This document shows, piece after piece, positions 10,162 to 19,742 of a DNA stretch of 64,000 nucleotides. Position 1 is the first letter of the stretch. Every line of letters begins with the position of its first letter. Under the pieces are notes generated by a model that saw nothing but the letters and a program-made list of their open reading frames with translations, ran no database searches and was not told the origin of the DNA. Origin of the DNA: Mucilaginibacter achroorhodeus (GTDB taxonomy: Bacteria > Bacteroidota > Bacteroidia > Sphingobacteriales > Sphingobacteriaceae); the NCBI RefSeq assembly GCF_007846095.1, contig NZ_VOEI01000004.1, positions 310,001-374,000 of the forward strand, given 5' to 3'. A program made the position numbers and the translations under genes.

Positions 10162-11076
10162 ATGACATCATCCAGAAGGACTTTCTTAAAAAACAGCGCC
10201 GTAGCCGTAGCAGCAACAGCGCTGATGCCGAAAAACCTTTTTGCCGAACCCGCAAAAATGCAGCGCGTAGGTTTACAGCTTTATTCTGTTCGCGATGCAA
10301 TGAGTAAAGACCCGCTGCCAACGTTAAAAAAACTGGCGGATATGGGTTACACGCAAGTGGAACATGCCAATTACATAGATCGTAAGTTTTACGGCTGGAG
10401 TGCCAAGGATTTTAAAAAAGTGCTGGACGATCTTGGCCTGCAAATGCCAAGCGGCCACACGGTAATGTTGCCGAGCCACTGGGATCCTGCTACCAATGAT
10501 TTTACCGATGCGTGGAAAGCAACTGTTGAAGATGCAGCCTACATGGGCCAAAAGTTTGTGATAAGCCCATGGATGGACGAGAAGGTAAGGCATGATACAG
10601 ATTTGTTAAAACGTACCATGGATCAGTTTAACAAAAGCGGTGAACTGTGCCAGAAGTACAACATGAAGTTTGGTTATCATAATCATGATTTTGAGTTTAC
10701 CACCATGGTAGGTGATATACGCTTGTTCGATTACATTATGCAAAACACCGATCCGGATAAGGTTTCGCAACAATTAGATATTGGTAACATGTATGGCCGT
10801 GAGAATAATGCAATCTCCCTGCTTCAAAAATATCCCGGCCGCTTCGTTTCTATGCACGTTAAGGACGAGATCAAAAGCGCTACCAAAACAGAAGGAACAG
10901 GTTATGAAAGCACCATTTTAGGTAAGGGCGTATTACCGGTAAAGGAAACTTTGAAGGTAGCCAAAAACATAGGCGGAACGGTTTATCTGATCATTGAGCA
11001 GGAGAGCTATCAGGGTATCGATCCGTTAGAGTGTGTAAAAATTGATTTACAAACCATGAAAAAATGGGGATATTAA
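10162..11076 (+). CDS. Tat-exported sugar phosphate isomerase/epimerase-like TIM barrel
   Basis: 304 residues from ATG 10162. A longer frame would begin at TTG 10135 overlapping the previous stop, but the ATG gives a clean twin-arginine signal, SSRRTFLKN, followed by a hydrophobic stretch and ALMPKNLFAEP. The rest is an AP-endonuclease-2/xylose-isomerase-like TIM barrel: VGLQLYSVRD at strand 1, GYHNHDFEF with metal-ligand His residues, QLDIGNMYG, SMHVKDE and IIEQESY. Family members isomerise or epimerise sugars or keto-sugars. A periplasmic location fits substrates made by the GMC dehydrogenases downstream. The exact reaction is unknown. Confidence 0.9.
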   Translation: MTSSRRTFLKNSAVAVAATALMPKNLFAEPAKMQRVGLQLYSVRDAMSKDPLPTLKKLADMGYTQVEHANYIDRKFYGWSAKDFKKVLDDLGLQMPSGHTVMLPSHWDPATNDFTDAWKATVEDAAYMGQKFVISPWMDEKVRHDTDLLKRTMDQFNKSGELCQKYNMKFGYHNHDFEFTTMVGDIRLFDYIMQNTDPDKVSQQLDIGNMYGRENNAISLLQKYPGRFVSMHVKDEIKSATKTEGTGYESTILGKGVLPVKETLKVAKNIGGTVYLIIEQESYQGIDPLECVKIDLQTMKKWGY

Positions 11077-11150
11077 GGAGTAAACGCTACCTTAAAGCCC
11101 TGAAACCATATCAGTCACAATTATAAACGCTAATTACATTGAACTTAGAT

Positions 11151-11705
11151 ATGAACCGGCGCGCGGCTATCCGTAATATGGCTCTGATATTAGGAGGTGC
11201 CATTGTATTGCCATCATGTTTGCATGATGACAAAGGGAAAGCGATAGTTGAACTCGAACGCCTTAAAATAGATGCTGAGCAGGAAAAGCTGGTTAACAGC
11301 CTTACCCAAACCATTTTACCAAAAACAGATACCCCCGGCGCTGCCGAATTGGGCATTAACCTGTTTGTATTTAAAATGATGGATGATTGCGCAAGCAAAG
11401 AGCAGCAGGCAGATTTTATAACAGGCCTTAAAACCTTTGCTGATGAGGCTAAAAACCAAATGAACAAAGCTTTCGCCGATGGTACCGACCAGGAGCGCAC
11501 TGCTTTTGTACAATCGGTTGAAAAGCAAAGCACAGACAAAAACTTTAAGGACGATGGCAAACTGATGGCCTTTTATCAAATGGTAAAGGGGCAAACCATA
11601 TTTGGCTACACCACCTCAAAGTTTTTTATGACCAAGCAAGTGGTTTATGAACTGGTACCCGGCAGGTACAACGCAATGTACCCTGCAAGCAAAGCAACAG
11701 CATAG
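11151..11705 (+). CDS. Gluconate 2-dehydrogenase subunit 3 family protein (Tat-lipoprotein)
   Basis: 184 residues from ATG 11151; a TTG at 11139 would add four residues but leaves the RR motif less well placed. The N terminus (NRRAAIRNMALILGGAIV) has twin arginines and a hydrophobic core, followed by LPSC, a possible lipobox. The body has the family pattern LTQTILPKTDTPGA, conserved in small gamma subunits of FAD sugar dehydrogenases. Such subunits act as export partners and assembly factors for a flavoprotein lacking its own signal. The GMC gene starts 2 nt after this stop, as expected for such a pair. Confidence 0.92.
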   Translation: MNRRAAIRNMALILGGAIVLPSCLHDDKGKAIVELERLKIDAEQEKLVNSLTQTILPKTDTPGAAELGINLFVFKMMDDCASKEQQADFITGLKTFADEAKNQMNKAFADGTDQERTAFVQSVEKQSTDKNFKDDGKLMAFYQMVKGQTIFGYTTSKFFMTKQVVYELVPGRYNAMYPASKATA

Positions 11706-11707
11706 TA

Positions 11708-13426
11708 ATGGCAAACTTAAATATAGATAGCATAAAAGAGCGTACGTTCGATGCCATTGTTATAGGCTCGGGTATGAGCGGTGGCTGGGCTGCCAAAGAG
11801 TTTACCGGCAAAGGACTTAAAGCCCTGGTTTTAGAGCGTGGCCGCGATGTTAAACACTTAAAAGATTATCCAACCACTAACCTTTACCCATGGGAGTTTC
11901 CACACCATGGGGTGGTGCCAGACGCGGTACAGAAGGCTAACCCCATTGTTAACCGTTGTTATGCTTTTGGCGAGGACGCTATGCATTTTTTTGTTAAGGA
12001 TGCCGAGCACCCTTATGTGCAGGAAAAACCCTTCGATTGGATCCGCGGGTATCAAACCGGTGGTAAATCATTATTATGGGCACGCCAAACCCAGCGCTGG
12101 AGTGATTTTGACTTTGAAGGCCCTGAGCGTGATGGTTTCGCAGTAGACTGGCCTATCCGATACGCGGATATTGCGCCATGGTACAGCTACGTAGAAAAGT
12201 TTGCAGGTATATCAGGTAACCGCGATGGCCTGGCAGAATTACCTGACGGTGAATTTTTACCGGCTTTTCCATTAAATGCTGTTGAAACCTATTTTAGCAA
12301 TCACCTTAAAAAGAACTACAAAGGCAGGCACGTAATAAGTGCACGATGTGCGCATTTATCAAAACCCAACCAGATCCACTTGGATCAGGGTCGTGGTCAA
12401 TGCCAGGAGCGTACACTTTGTCAGCGCGGTTGCCCGTTCGGTGGCTATTTTAGTGCCAATTCATCAACCATACCCTGGGCATTAAAAACAGGCTTGTGTA
12501 CGTTAAGGCCACATTCTGTTGTTGAGTCTATCATTTATGATGATAAGAAAGGCAAAGCTACGGGTGTGCGCGTTATTGATGCGCAAACCAAAGAAGCCAT
12601 AGAATATTACGCACCGGTAATATTTGTAAATGCCGCAGCATTAAACAGTAACCTGATACTGCTTAACTCCAGATCAAGCCGTTTCCCTAACGGTTTGGGA
12701 AATGACAGCGGTACGCTGGGTAAATATGTAGCATTCCATAACTATTCGGCACACATTAATGCAGAATATGATGGTGCCAAGGAATGGACCACAGATGGTC
12801 GTAACCCGGCTGGTGGTGGCTATATTCCACGCTTCAGAAATCTGCATAAACAAGAAACAAATTATCTCCGAGGTTATGCGGCCGGCTTATATGCTTACCG
12901 CGGCCGCATGCAAAGCGGTGAAGGCATAGGTGAGGACTTAAAGAAAAATCTGGTTAACAAAGAACTTGGCGGCTGGCAGGTTGGTTCGCACATGATGGGT
13001 GAGACCATCCCTAAAGAAAGTAATTACGTTGCGTTAGATAAAAGCCTTAAAGATCCGTGGGGAATCCCGCAATTGAAGATCTCGGTAGATTACGACGACA
13101 ACGACGAAAAAATGAAGAAGGACTACATCGAGCAGATGACAGAAATGTTTACCTCGGCAGGGTTCAAAAATATAAGACCCGGGACTGATCATCGCGCGCC
13201 TGGTTTAGATATCCACGAAATGGGAGGGGTACGTATGGGTAAAGACCCTAAAACGTCAATGCTTGATAAATGGCATCGTTTGCATGCTTGCCCTAACGTA
13301 TACGTAACAGATGGTGCCAGCATGACCTCAACATCATGCCAAAATCCGTCTCTTACTTATATGGCTTTTACCGCACGCGCAGTAGACCATGCAGTAGGAG
13401 AGATGAAGAAGGGAAATCTTTCTTAG
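11708..13426 (+). CDS. GMC-family FAD-dependent sugar dehydrogenase, large subunit (copy 1)
   Basis: 572 residues. The N-terminal Rossmann FAD site reads AIVIGSGMSGGWAAKE and lacks any signal peptide, which suggests hitch-hiker export with the preceding Tat subunit. A Cys-rich segment CQERTLCQRGCPFGG (around residues 235-250) is typical of the gluconate/glucose/fructose dehydrogenase branch. The C-terminal catalytic region has His503 (HEMGGVRMG) and Asn546 (CQNPS), the usual GMC His-Asn pair. Predicted reaction: oxidation of a sugar or glycoside hydroxyl with electrons passed to a cytochrome. C3 as the site is inferred from DUF1080 in the same block. Confidence 0.92.
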   Translation: MANLNIDSIKERTFDAIVIGSGMSGGWAAKEFTGKGLKALVLERGRDVKHLKDYPTTNLYPWEFPHHGVVPDAVQKANPIVNRCYAFGEDAMHFFVKDAEHPYVQEKPFDWIRGYQTGGKSLLWARQTQRWSDFDFEGPERDGFAVDWPIRYADIAPWYSYVEKFAGISGNRDGLAELPDGEFLPAFPLNAVETYFSNHLKKNYKGRHVISARCAHLSKPNQIHLDQGRGQCQERTLCQRGCPFGGYFSANSSTIPWALKTGLCTLRPHSVVESIIYDDKKGKATGVRVIDAQTKEAIEYYAPVIFVNAAALNSNLILLNSRSSRFPNGLGNDSGTLGKYVAFHNYSAHINAEYDGAKEWTTDGRNPAGGGYIPRFRNLHKQETNYLRGYAAGLYAYRGRMQSGEGIGEDLKKNLVNKELGGWQVGSHMMGETIPKESNYVALDKSLKDPWGIPQLKISVDYDDNDEKMKKDYIEQMTEMFTSAGFKNIRPGTDHRAPGLDIHEMGGVRMGKDPKTSMLDKWHRLHACPNVYVTDGASMTSTSCQNPSLTYMAFTARAVDHAVGEMKKGNLS

Positions 13427-13500
13427 TCAGCAGTTGCCAGCAGGCAATTTACAGGGTTAAAATGACTGCTGCAAACTGCAAACCAAAAACTACTAACTAA
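13427..13500. repeat. Intergenic quasi-palindromic sequence (possible dispersed repeat)
   Basis: Directly after the first GMC gene is a segment made of alternating gcagtt/aactgc-type words (cagcagttgccag ... ctgctgcaaactgc) in imperfect inverted order. It resembles low-complexity dispersed repeats often seen in intergenic DNA of this family. Only one copy lies in the window, so repeat status is an inference. Confidence 0.35.
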
Positions 13501-13611
13501 CAGATGCAATGTGTGAAAAAAACACAATGGATAATGCTTGTAAAATTAATTTTATTCATACATTAGGCGAGACAACCAATTGTTAAAACTAAAATAAACG
13601 CTATACTTATT

Positions 13612-15291
13612 ATGTCTAATAACACTTATGACGCGATAGTCATTGGTTCAGGTATCTCAGGCGGCTGGGCCGCCAAGGAACTGACTGAGAAGGGTTTAAA
13701 AACCATCATGTTGGAGCGTGGTAAAAACATAGAACACATTAAAGACTATGTTAATGCCAATAAGGCACCATGGGAATTTGAACACCGTGGCGGTCGCACG
13801 CAAAAAATGATAGAGGATTATCCCGTACTAAAACGCGATTACCCTCTGAATGAAACCAACCTTGACTATTGGACCAACGAAAAAGAAAGCCCGTATGTTG
13901 AAATTAAGCGTTTCGACTGGTTCCGTGGCTATCACGTAGGTGGTCGTTCGTTAATGTGGGGCAGGCAATCATACCGCTGGCACGATACCGACTTTGAAGC
14001 AAACGCAAAAGATGGTATCGGTACAGACTGGCCTATCCGTTACAAAGACCTGCATGACTGGTATGGTTACGCAGAGCGCTTTGCCGGTATCTCTGGTAAT
14101 AAAGATGGCGTTCCAATTCTGCCGGATGGTGATTTTATGCCGCCAATGGAGATGAATGTTATTGAGAAAGACGTTCAAAAACGTTTCAAGGATTTTTATA
14201 AAGATGCAAGGCACTTCATCATTGGCCGTACAGCCAATATCACCGTGCCGCATAACAATCGTACAAATTGCCAGTACCGTAACAAATGCTGGTTAGGTTG
14301 TCCGTTTGGTGCGTACTTCAGCACGCAATCTGCTACTTTACCTGCAGCTATGGCAACCGGTAACTTAACCGTTCGCCCGTGGTCAATCGTAACTAAGATA
14401 CTTTACGATAAAGACACCAAAAAAGCTAAAGGTGTTGAGATATTGGATGCTGAAACCAATAAAACTTACCAATATTTCGCTAAGATCGTTTTCGTTAACG
14501 CATCTGCACTAAACAGTGCATGGGTGTTAATGAACTCTGCTACCGATGTTTGGGAAGGTGGTTTGGGCAGCAGCAGCGGCCAGCTTGGTCACAACCTGAT
14601 GGATCACCACTTAGGTGTTGGTGCGGGTGGCCGTATCGAAGGCTTTGAAGACAAATACTACTTTGGCCGTCGTGCTAATGGTATCTATATCCCTCGGTAC
14701 CGTAACTTAAACGGCGAGAAACGCGATTATATCCGCGGATTTGGTTACCAGGGTGGCGGCAGTCGCCAAAACTGGAGCCGCGACATTGCAGAGCTCAATA
14801 TTGGTGGTGCATTTAAAGATGCATTATCAGAACCAGGCAGCTGGAACTTTGGTATGGGTGGTTTCGGTGAAACGCTTCCTTATCACGAGAACCGCGTATT
14901 CCTGGATAAAGAGAAAAAGGACAAGTGGGGTTTACCTGTATTGGCAATTGACGCTGAGTGTAAGGATAACGAGCGCAAAATGCGCATCGATATGATGAAC
15001 GATGCGAAAGAGATGCTTGAGAACGCAGGTGTTAAAGACGTACAGACTTATACAACTGAGCCGGTATTAGGCCGTGGTATCCACGAAATGGGTACCGCAC
15101 GTATGGGCCGCGATCCAAAATCATCGGTTCTTAACGAATGGAACCAGGTTTGGGATGCCAAGAACGTGTTTGTTACAGATGGTGCTGCAATGGCATCAGC
15201 TGCTTGCCAAAACCCATCGCTTACCTACATGGCACTTACAGCACGCGCTGCAAACCATGCCGTTGAAGAGCTTAAAAAGGGTAATATTTAA
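13612..15291 (+). CDS. GMC-family FAD-dependent sugar dehydrogenase, large subunit (copy 2)
   Basis: 559 residues, clearly paralogous to the copy at 11708 along its whole length (AIVIGSGISGGWAAKEL, IRYKDLHDWYGYAERFAGISGN). It keeps the Cys-rich CQYRNKCWLGCPFGAYF segment and the catalytic pair His491 (HEMGTARMG) and Asn534 (CQNPS). It has no signal peptide, so export would again depend on a subunit-3 partner; the nearest is the gene at 16792. The sequence between the FAD site and substrate region differs strongly from copy 1 (for example DYPLNETNLDYWTNEK), so substrate preference probably differs. Confidence 0.92.
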   Translation: MSNNTYDAIVIGSGISGGWAAKELTEKGLKTIMLERGKNIEHIKDYVNANKAPWEFEHRGGRTQKMIEDYPVLKRDYPLNETNLDYWTNEKESPYVEIKRFDWFRGYHVGGRSLMWGRQSYRWHDTDFEANAKDGIGTDWPIRYKDLHDWYGYAERFAGISGNKDGVPILPDGDFMPPMEMNVIEKDVQKRFKDFYKDARHFIIGRTANITVPHNNRTNCQYRNKCWLGCPFGAYFSTQSATLPAAMATGNLTVRPWSIVTKILYDKDTKKAKGVEILDAETNKTYQYFAKIVFVNASALNSAWVLMNSATDVWEGGLGSSSGQLGHNLMDHHLGVGAGGRIEGFEDKYYFGRRANGIYIPRYRNLNGEKRDYIRGFGYQGGGSRQNWSRDIAELNIGGAFKDALSEPGSWNFGMGGFGETLPYHENRVFLDKEKKDKWGLPVLAIDAECKDNERKMRIDMMNDAKEMLENAGVKDVQTYTTEPVLGRGIHEMGTARMGRDPKSSVLNEWNQVWDAKNVFVTDGAAMASAACQNPSLTYMALTARAANHAVEELKKGNI

Positions 15292-15315
15292 TACAGTATT
15301 GAAATTCGACTACCA

Positions 15316-16746
15316 ATGACTGAAAAAAAAGAAACAACTACGAACAGCGCCTCGAGAAGGGATTTTCTTAAATCCACATCAGTGGCTGCTGCCGGTTTAA
15401 TGATCGTACCACGCCACGTGCTGGGCGGCAAAGGCTTTACCGCACCAAGCGATATGCTCAATGTTGCCGGTATTGGTGCTGGCGGTAAAGGTGAAAGTGA
15501 CATTGCTAACTTTGCAAAAAGCGGTAAAGCAAATATTGCTTATCTGTGTGACGTCGACGACCGTCAGGCTGCAAAGTCAAGGGCTTCGTTCCCTAAAGCC
15601 AAATACGTTAAAGACTGGCGCGAGCTTTTAGAAAAAGATCATAAGAATTTCGATGCTGTATCAGTATCTACCCCAGATCATAACCACGCTATCATAGCAT
15701 ACCATGCCATGCAACTGGGTAAACACGTTTATGTGCAAAAACCACTAACGCATGATATCTGGGAAGCACGTTTGCTGACCGAGGCTGCTAAAAAATTTAA
15801 GGTAGTTACCCAAATGGGTAACCAGGGTGCTTCAAACGATGGTACCCGCTTAATGGCAGAGTGGTATGATGCAGGCCTTATTGGTGATGTAGATACTATT
15901 TACTGCTGGACAAACCGCCCGGTATGGCCACAAGGTATTAAATGGCCTGATCCAAGTCAGAACATCCCTAAAGAGCTTGACTGGAATCTTTGGTTAGGTA
16001 CTGCACCTCACAAAGATTATGTCGAGAAATTGGTTCCGTTCAACTGGCGCGGCTGGTGGGATTACGGCACAGGTGCATTAGGCGATATGGGTTGCCACCT
16101 TGTTGAAGCTCCGTTCCGCGTATTGGGTTTACAATATGTTAAAGACGTACAAGCCAGCGTGGGTAGCGTCTATGTAGATTCGTTTAGAAAAGGTAGCTTC
16201 CCTGAGAGCTGCCCGCCATCAAGCCACATTACGTTAACCTTCCCTAAAACTGCCAAAACCAAAGGTGATGTTACGCTTCACTGGATGGACGGCGGTATAC
16301 AGCCGGAGCGACCTGACGAGCTTGGCCCTAACGAAAAATGGGGTGGCGAAGAAGGTAACGGTACCTTGTTCATTGGTAGTAAAGGTAAAATGTACGCAAG
16401 CACTTATTCTGATGCGGCTACCCTGCTACCAAAAGAACGCACCAAGGATGCGAAAGCGCCTCAGAAATACAAACGTGTTCCTGGTGGTGCAAATGGTCAC
16501 TATGCACAGTGGGTAGAGGCAGCTATAGCCGGTTATGGTAAAATGGAAGTAAGTTCTCCATTTGAAGTTGCAGGCCCGCTTACCGAGGCTTTGCTGATGG
16601 CTAACCTTGCGGTTCGTGGTCATGACCTTAAAGGTGGCGCGTTCAAATACACATGGGATAACAAAGCCATGAAGGTTACCAACTTTGACGATGTTAACCA
16701 GTACGTTAAACGCCAGTACCCTGCGGGTTTTGAGCTAAAAGCGTAA
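15316..16746 (+). CDS. Tat-exported Gfo/Idh/MocA-family NAD(P)-dependent oxidoreductase
   Basis: 476 residues. The twin-arginine signal SRRDFLKSTSVAAAGLMIV is followed by a Rossmann dinucleotide site (VAGIGAGGKGESDIA), then the family motif in the variant form VQKPLTHD (QKP in place of EKP), and a C-terminal alpha/beta domain with GWWDYGTGALGDMGCHLV. Exported members must carry a tightly bound cofactor, as in glucose-fructose oxidoreductase. In this block it could reduce or rearrange keto-sugars made by the GMC enzymes, or act as an NAD-dependent glycosidase-like enzyme; the sequence does not decide. It follows the second GMC gene by 24 nt. Confidence 0.92.
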   Translation: MTEKKETTTNSASRRDFLKSTSVAAAGLMIVPRHVLGGKGFTAPSDMLNVAGIGAGGKGESDIANFAKSGKANIAYLCDVDDRQAAKSRASFPKAKYVKDWRELLEKDHKNFDAVSVSTPDHNHAIIAYHAMQLGKHVYVQKPLTHDIWEARLLTEAAKKFKVVTQMGNQGASNDGTRLMAEWYDAGLIGDVDTIYCWTNRPVWPQGIKWPDPSQNIPKELDWNLWLGTAPHKDYVEKLVPFNWRGWWDYGTGALGDMGCHLVEAPFRVLGLQYVKDVQASVGSVYVDSFRKGSFPESCPPSSHITLTFPKTAKTKGDVTLHWMDGGIQPERPDELGPNEKWGGEEGNGTLFIGSKGKMYASTYSDAATLLPKERTKDAKAPQKYKRVPGGANGHYAQWVEAAIAGYGKMEVSSPFEVAGPLTEALLMANLAVRGHDLKGGAFKYTWDNKAMKVTNFDDVNQYVKRQYPAGFELKA

Positions 16747-16791
16747 TAATTAATACAATTAAAAACATTAACTCATTAATTCTATAAAACA

Positions 16792-17364
16792 ATGGATAGA
16801 AGAGACGCGATAAGCAGAGTGGGTTTGATACTGGGCGGTGCCGTTATCGGAGCCGAGTTCTTCGTGTCAGGCTGTAAGTCAGGCGGATCGGTAAATACCG
16901 ACGACCTGTTTAATGCAGATACTACGGCCTACATGGATGAAATAGCAGAAACCATTTTGCCTGAAACCTCAACCCCGGGTGCTAAAGCAGCAAAAGTGGG
17001 TGCATTTATGGCCGTTATGGTACGCGATTGTTATACCGATGACGACCAAAAGATCTTCAAAAAAGGTTTAAAAGACCTTAATGATGCATCAAGCAAAAAG
17101 TACAACAAAAGCTTCATGGAGGCCGATGCAAAACAACGTACAGAATTGCTTACCCAGTTAGACAAAGAGGCTAAGGATTACAACAAAAATAAAAAGCCTG
17201 AAGATCCTAACCATTACTTCAGCATGATCAAACAGCTTACACTGTTGGGTTACTTTACCTCAGAGCCGGGCGCAACAAAGGCGCTTAGATATGTACCTGT
17301 ACCGGGCAAATACATTGGCGATTATCCATACAAAAAAGGTGATAAGGCCTGGGCTTTATCATAA
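16792..17364 (+). CDS. Gluconate 2-dehydrogenase subunit 3 family protein (Tat-lipoprotein, copy 2)
   Basis: 190 residues, homologous to the protein at 11151. It starts MDRRDAISRVGLILGGAVI with twin arginines, then a VSGC lipobox-like site, so it may be a Tat-exported lipoprotein. The core pattern AETILPETSTPGAKAAKVG matches the family. It is probably the export and assembly partner of the second GMC dehydrogenase, although here a Gfo/Idh/MocA gene separates the two. A terminator follows. Confidence 0.9.
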   Translation: MDRRDAISRVGLILGGAVIGAEFFVSGCKSGGSVNTDDLFNADTTAYMDEIAETILPETSTPGAKAAKVGAFMAVMVRDCYTDDDQKIFKKGLKDLNDASSKKYNKSFMEADAKQRTELLTQLDKEAKDYNKNKKPEDPNHYFSMIKQLTLLGYFTSEPGATKALRYVPVPGKYIGDYPYKKGDKAWALS

Positions 17365-17388
17365 AAAATACGTTTACATTTGAACATC

Positions 17389-17420
17389 AACCGCTCCGTA
17401 AAAAATACGGAGCGGTTTTT
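17389..17420 (+). terminator. Intrinsic terminator closing the GMC operon
   Basis: A perfect 12-bp inverted repeat (17389-17400 with 17406-17417, AAAAA loop) followed by a T run, 24 nt after the subunit-3 stop. Confidence 0.88.
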
Positions 17421-17487
17421 ACACATTTATCTAATCTTAAAACAAAGGTAAATCCGGGCTTGTTCCGATTTATACTTTACAGCTATT

Positions 17488-18654
17488 ATGAGTAACAGAA
17501 AATTACGCATGGGCATGATAGGCGGTGGCAAGGATGCATTTATAGGTGCTATCCACCGTATAGCTGCCAACATGGATGGTCAGGTTGAGCTGGTTTGTGG
17601 TGCCTTAAGTATGCACCCAGATGTTGCGCAGGAAAGTGGCCGTATGCTTTTTTTACCCGAAGAACGCACTTATAACACTTACGATGAAATGTTCAAAGCC
17701 GAAGCACAACGCCCGGCCGATGATCGTATGGATTTTGTAACCATTGTTACGCCAAACTTTGCACACTTTGCTCCGGCAATGCAGGCTTTAGAAAATGGCT
17801 TTAACGTGGTGATCGAAAAACCTATCACTTTTACGCTTGAGGAAGCTAAACAACTTAAAGCAAAAGTAGAGGAAACAGGATTGATGCTATTGCTTACCCA
17901 CACCTATGCCGGATACCCGATGGTGAAGGAAGCCCGCGAAATTGTAAAAAGCGGCGCTTTAGGTAAAGTAAGAAAAATATATGTTGAGTATTTGCAAGGC
18001 TGGTTAAGCCGCCTTTCAGAACGTGAAGGTAACGCCCAGGCTTCGTGGCGCACCGACCCATCTAAATCTGGTAAAGCCGGCGCAATGGGTGATATTGGTA
18101 CACACGCAGCTCACCTGGCAGAGTTTATTTCCGGCCAAAAGATCAGTGAACTTAGTGCAGCACTAAACATCGTGGTTGATGGCCGTATGCTTGATGATGA
18201 CGGCGCAGTGTTGCTTCGTTTTGACGGGGGCGCTACAGGCACACTTACTGCATCTCAAATTGCAGCAGGTGAGGAAAACGCTTTAAAGATCCGTGTGTAC
18301 GGAGAAAATGGCGGCCTTGAGTGGAACCAGATGGAGCCAAACACATTAATTGTTAGATGGCTGGATAAACCTGCTGAAATATTACGTGCAGGTGCCGGTT
18401 ACACTGGTCATTTATCAGCTTCGGCTACTTCAAACTGCCGTACTCCCGGAGGTCATCCGGAAGGATACCTTGAAGCATTTGGTAACCTTTATCGCAACTT
18501 CGCTTCGGCGCTAAGCGCTAAGATAGAAGGCCGCCAAGTTCCTGAGTGGATCGATTTCCCATCTGTAGATGATGGTATCCGCGGTATGGCATTTATAAAT
18601 AATGTGGTTGCCTCAAACGAGAGCAACGAAAAATGGACCAAATACACAATCTAA
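17488..18654 (+). CDS. Cytoplasmic Gfo/Idh/MocA-family oxidoreductase
   Basis: 388 residues without a signal peptide. It starts with the NAD(P) site MGMIGGGKDAFIG and has the canonical VVIEKPIT motif (EKP) and GAMGDIGTHAAHLAEF with the conserved His of the substrate site. Members oxidise or reduce sugar hydroxyls, including the C3 position of keto-glycosides. Being cytoplasmic, it would act after import of the periplasmic product. The next gene starts 4 nt after this stop, so the two are translationally close. Confidence 0.92.
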   Translation: MSNRKLRMGMIGGGKDAFIGAIHRIAANMDGQVELVCGALSMHPDVAQESGRMLFLPEERTYNTYDEMFKAEAQRPADDRMDFVTIVTPNFAHFAPAMQALENGFNVVIEKPITFTLEEAKQLKAKVEETGLMLLLTHTYAGYPMVKEAREIVKSGALGKVRKIYVEYLQGWLSRLSEREGNAQASWRTDPSKSGKAGAMGDIGTHAAHLAEFISGQKISELSAALNIVVDGRMLDDDGAVLLRFDGGATGTLTASQIAAGEENALKIRVYGENGGLEWNQMEPNTLIVRWLDKPAEILRAGAGYTGHLSASATSNCRTPGGHPEGYLEAFGNLYRNFASALSAKIEGRQVPEWIDFPSVDDGIRGMAFINNVVASNESNEKWTKYTI

Positions 18655-18658
18655 AGGC

Positions 18659-19711
18659 ATGAATACCATTAAAGGACCGGCTATTTTCTTAGCCCAGTTT
18701 ATTGGTGATACCGCACCTTTTAATGATCTGAAATCTATTTGCCGATGGGCTGCCGGATTGGGTTACAAAGGTGTACAATTGCCAACAAACGACCTTCGTT
18801 TTATAGATGTACAAAAAGCGGCAGATAGTAAAACTTATGCCGACGAGATAAAAGGCATTGTTGCAGAAGCCGGCTTGGAGATAACCGAGCTTTCTACGCA
18901 CTTGCAAGGACAGTTGGTAGCCGTTAATCCGGCTTACGACACGCTGTTCGATGCATTTGCACCCGATGCTTACAAAAACAATCCTGCTAAAAGGCAGGAG
19001 TGGGCGGTATCGCAGGTTAAGGCTGCCGCAAAGGCTTCACAAAACCTGGGCTTAAATGCATCAGTAACCTTTAGTGGCGCATTAATATGGCATATGGTTT
19101 ACCCTTGGCCGCAACGCCCGGCAGGATTGGTAGAGACAGCCTTTGCTGAGCTTGCTAAACGTTGGGAACCTATCCTTAATTATTACGATGAGCATGGAAT
19201 CGATCTTTGCTACGAGATACATCCCGGAGAAGACCTGCACGATGGTGTAAGCTACGAGCGTTTCTTGGAGAATGTGAATAATCACAAACGTGCCTGCTTG
19301 CTTTACGATCCATCGCACTTTGTATTGCAGGCAATGGATTACCTGGAGTATATCGATATCTACCACGAACGCATTAAAATGTTCCACGTTAAGGATGCTG
19401 AATTCAATCCTACAGGCCGTCAGGGAGTTTATGGTGGTTATTCGAACTGGGTTGAGCGTGCAGGTCGTTTCCGCTCACTTGGAGACGGACAAGTTGATTT
19501 TAAATCAGTATTCAGCAAATTAACCCAATACGATTACAAAGGATGGGCTGTTTTAGAGTGGGAGTGTGCCCTGAAACATCCCGAGGATGGTGCAAGAGAA
19601 GGTGTACAGTTTATCAAAGACCATATCATCCGGGTAACCGATAAAGCTTTCGATGATTTTGCAGCATCCGGCAGCGACGAAGCTTTTAACAAATCACTAA
19701 TTGGACTATAA
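18659..19711 (+). CDS. Sugar phosphate isomerase/epimerase family protein, cytoplasmic
   Basis: 350 residues from ATG 18659, chosen because it follows the previous stop by 4 nt and gives the family-like start MNTIKGPAIFLAQFIGD. The longer frame from 18602 would overlap the previous gene. TIM-barrel signatures include LCYEIHPGEDLHDG, LLYDPSHF, FHVKDAEF and AVLEWECAL, which place metal-binding Glu, Asp and His residues on successive strands. It resembles IolE/xylose-isomerase-like enzymes. It is probably partner to the preceding dehydrogenase in converting a keto-sugar. Confidence 0.92.
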   Translation: MNTIKGPAIFLAQFIGDTAPFNDLKSICRWAAGLGYKGVQLPTNDLRFIDVQKAADSKTYADEIKGIVAEAGLEITELSTHLQGQLVAVNPAYDTLFDAFAPDAYKNNPAKRQEWAVSQVKAAAKASQNLGLNASVTFSGALIWHMVYPWPQRPAGLVETAFAELAKRWEPILNYYDEHGIDLCYEIHPGEDLHDGVSYERFLENVNNHKRACLLYDPSHFVLQAMDYLEYIDIYHERIKMFHVKDAEFNPTGRQGVYGGYSNWVERAGRFRSLGDGQVDFKSVFSKLTQYDYKGWAVLEWECALKHPEDGAREGVQFIKDHIIRVTDKAFDDFAASGSDEAFNKSLIGL

Positions 19712-19742
19712 CACATATTAACTAATAACACAAAAACGCATC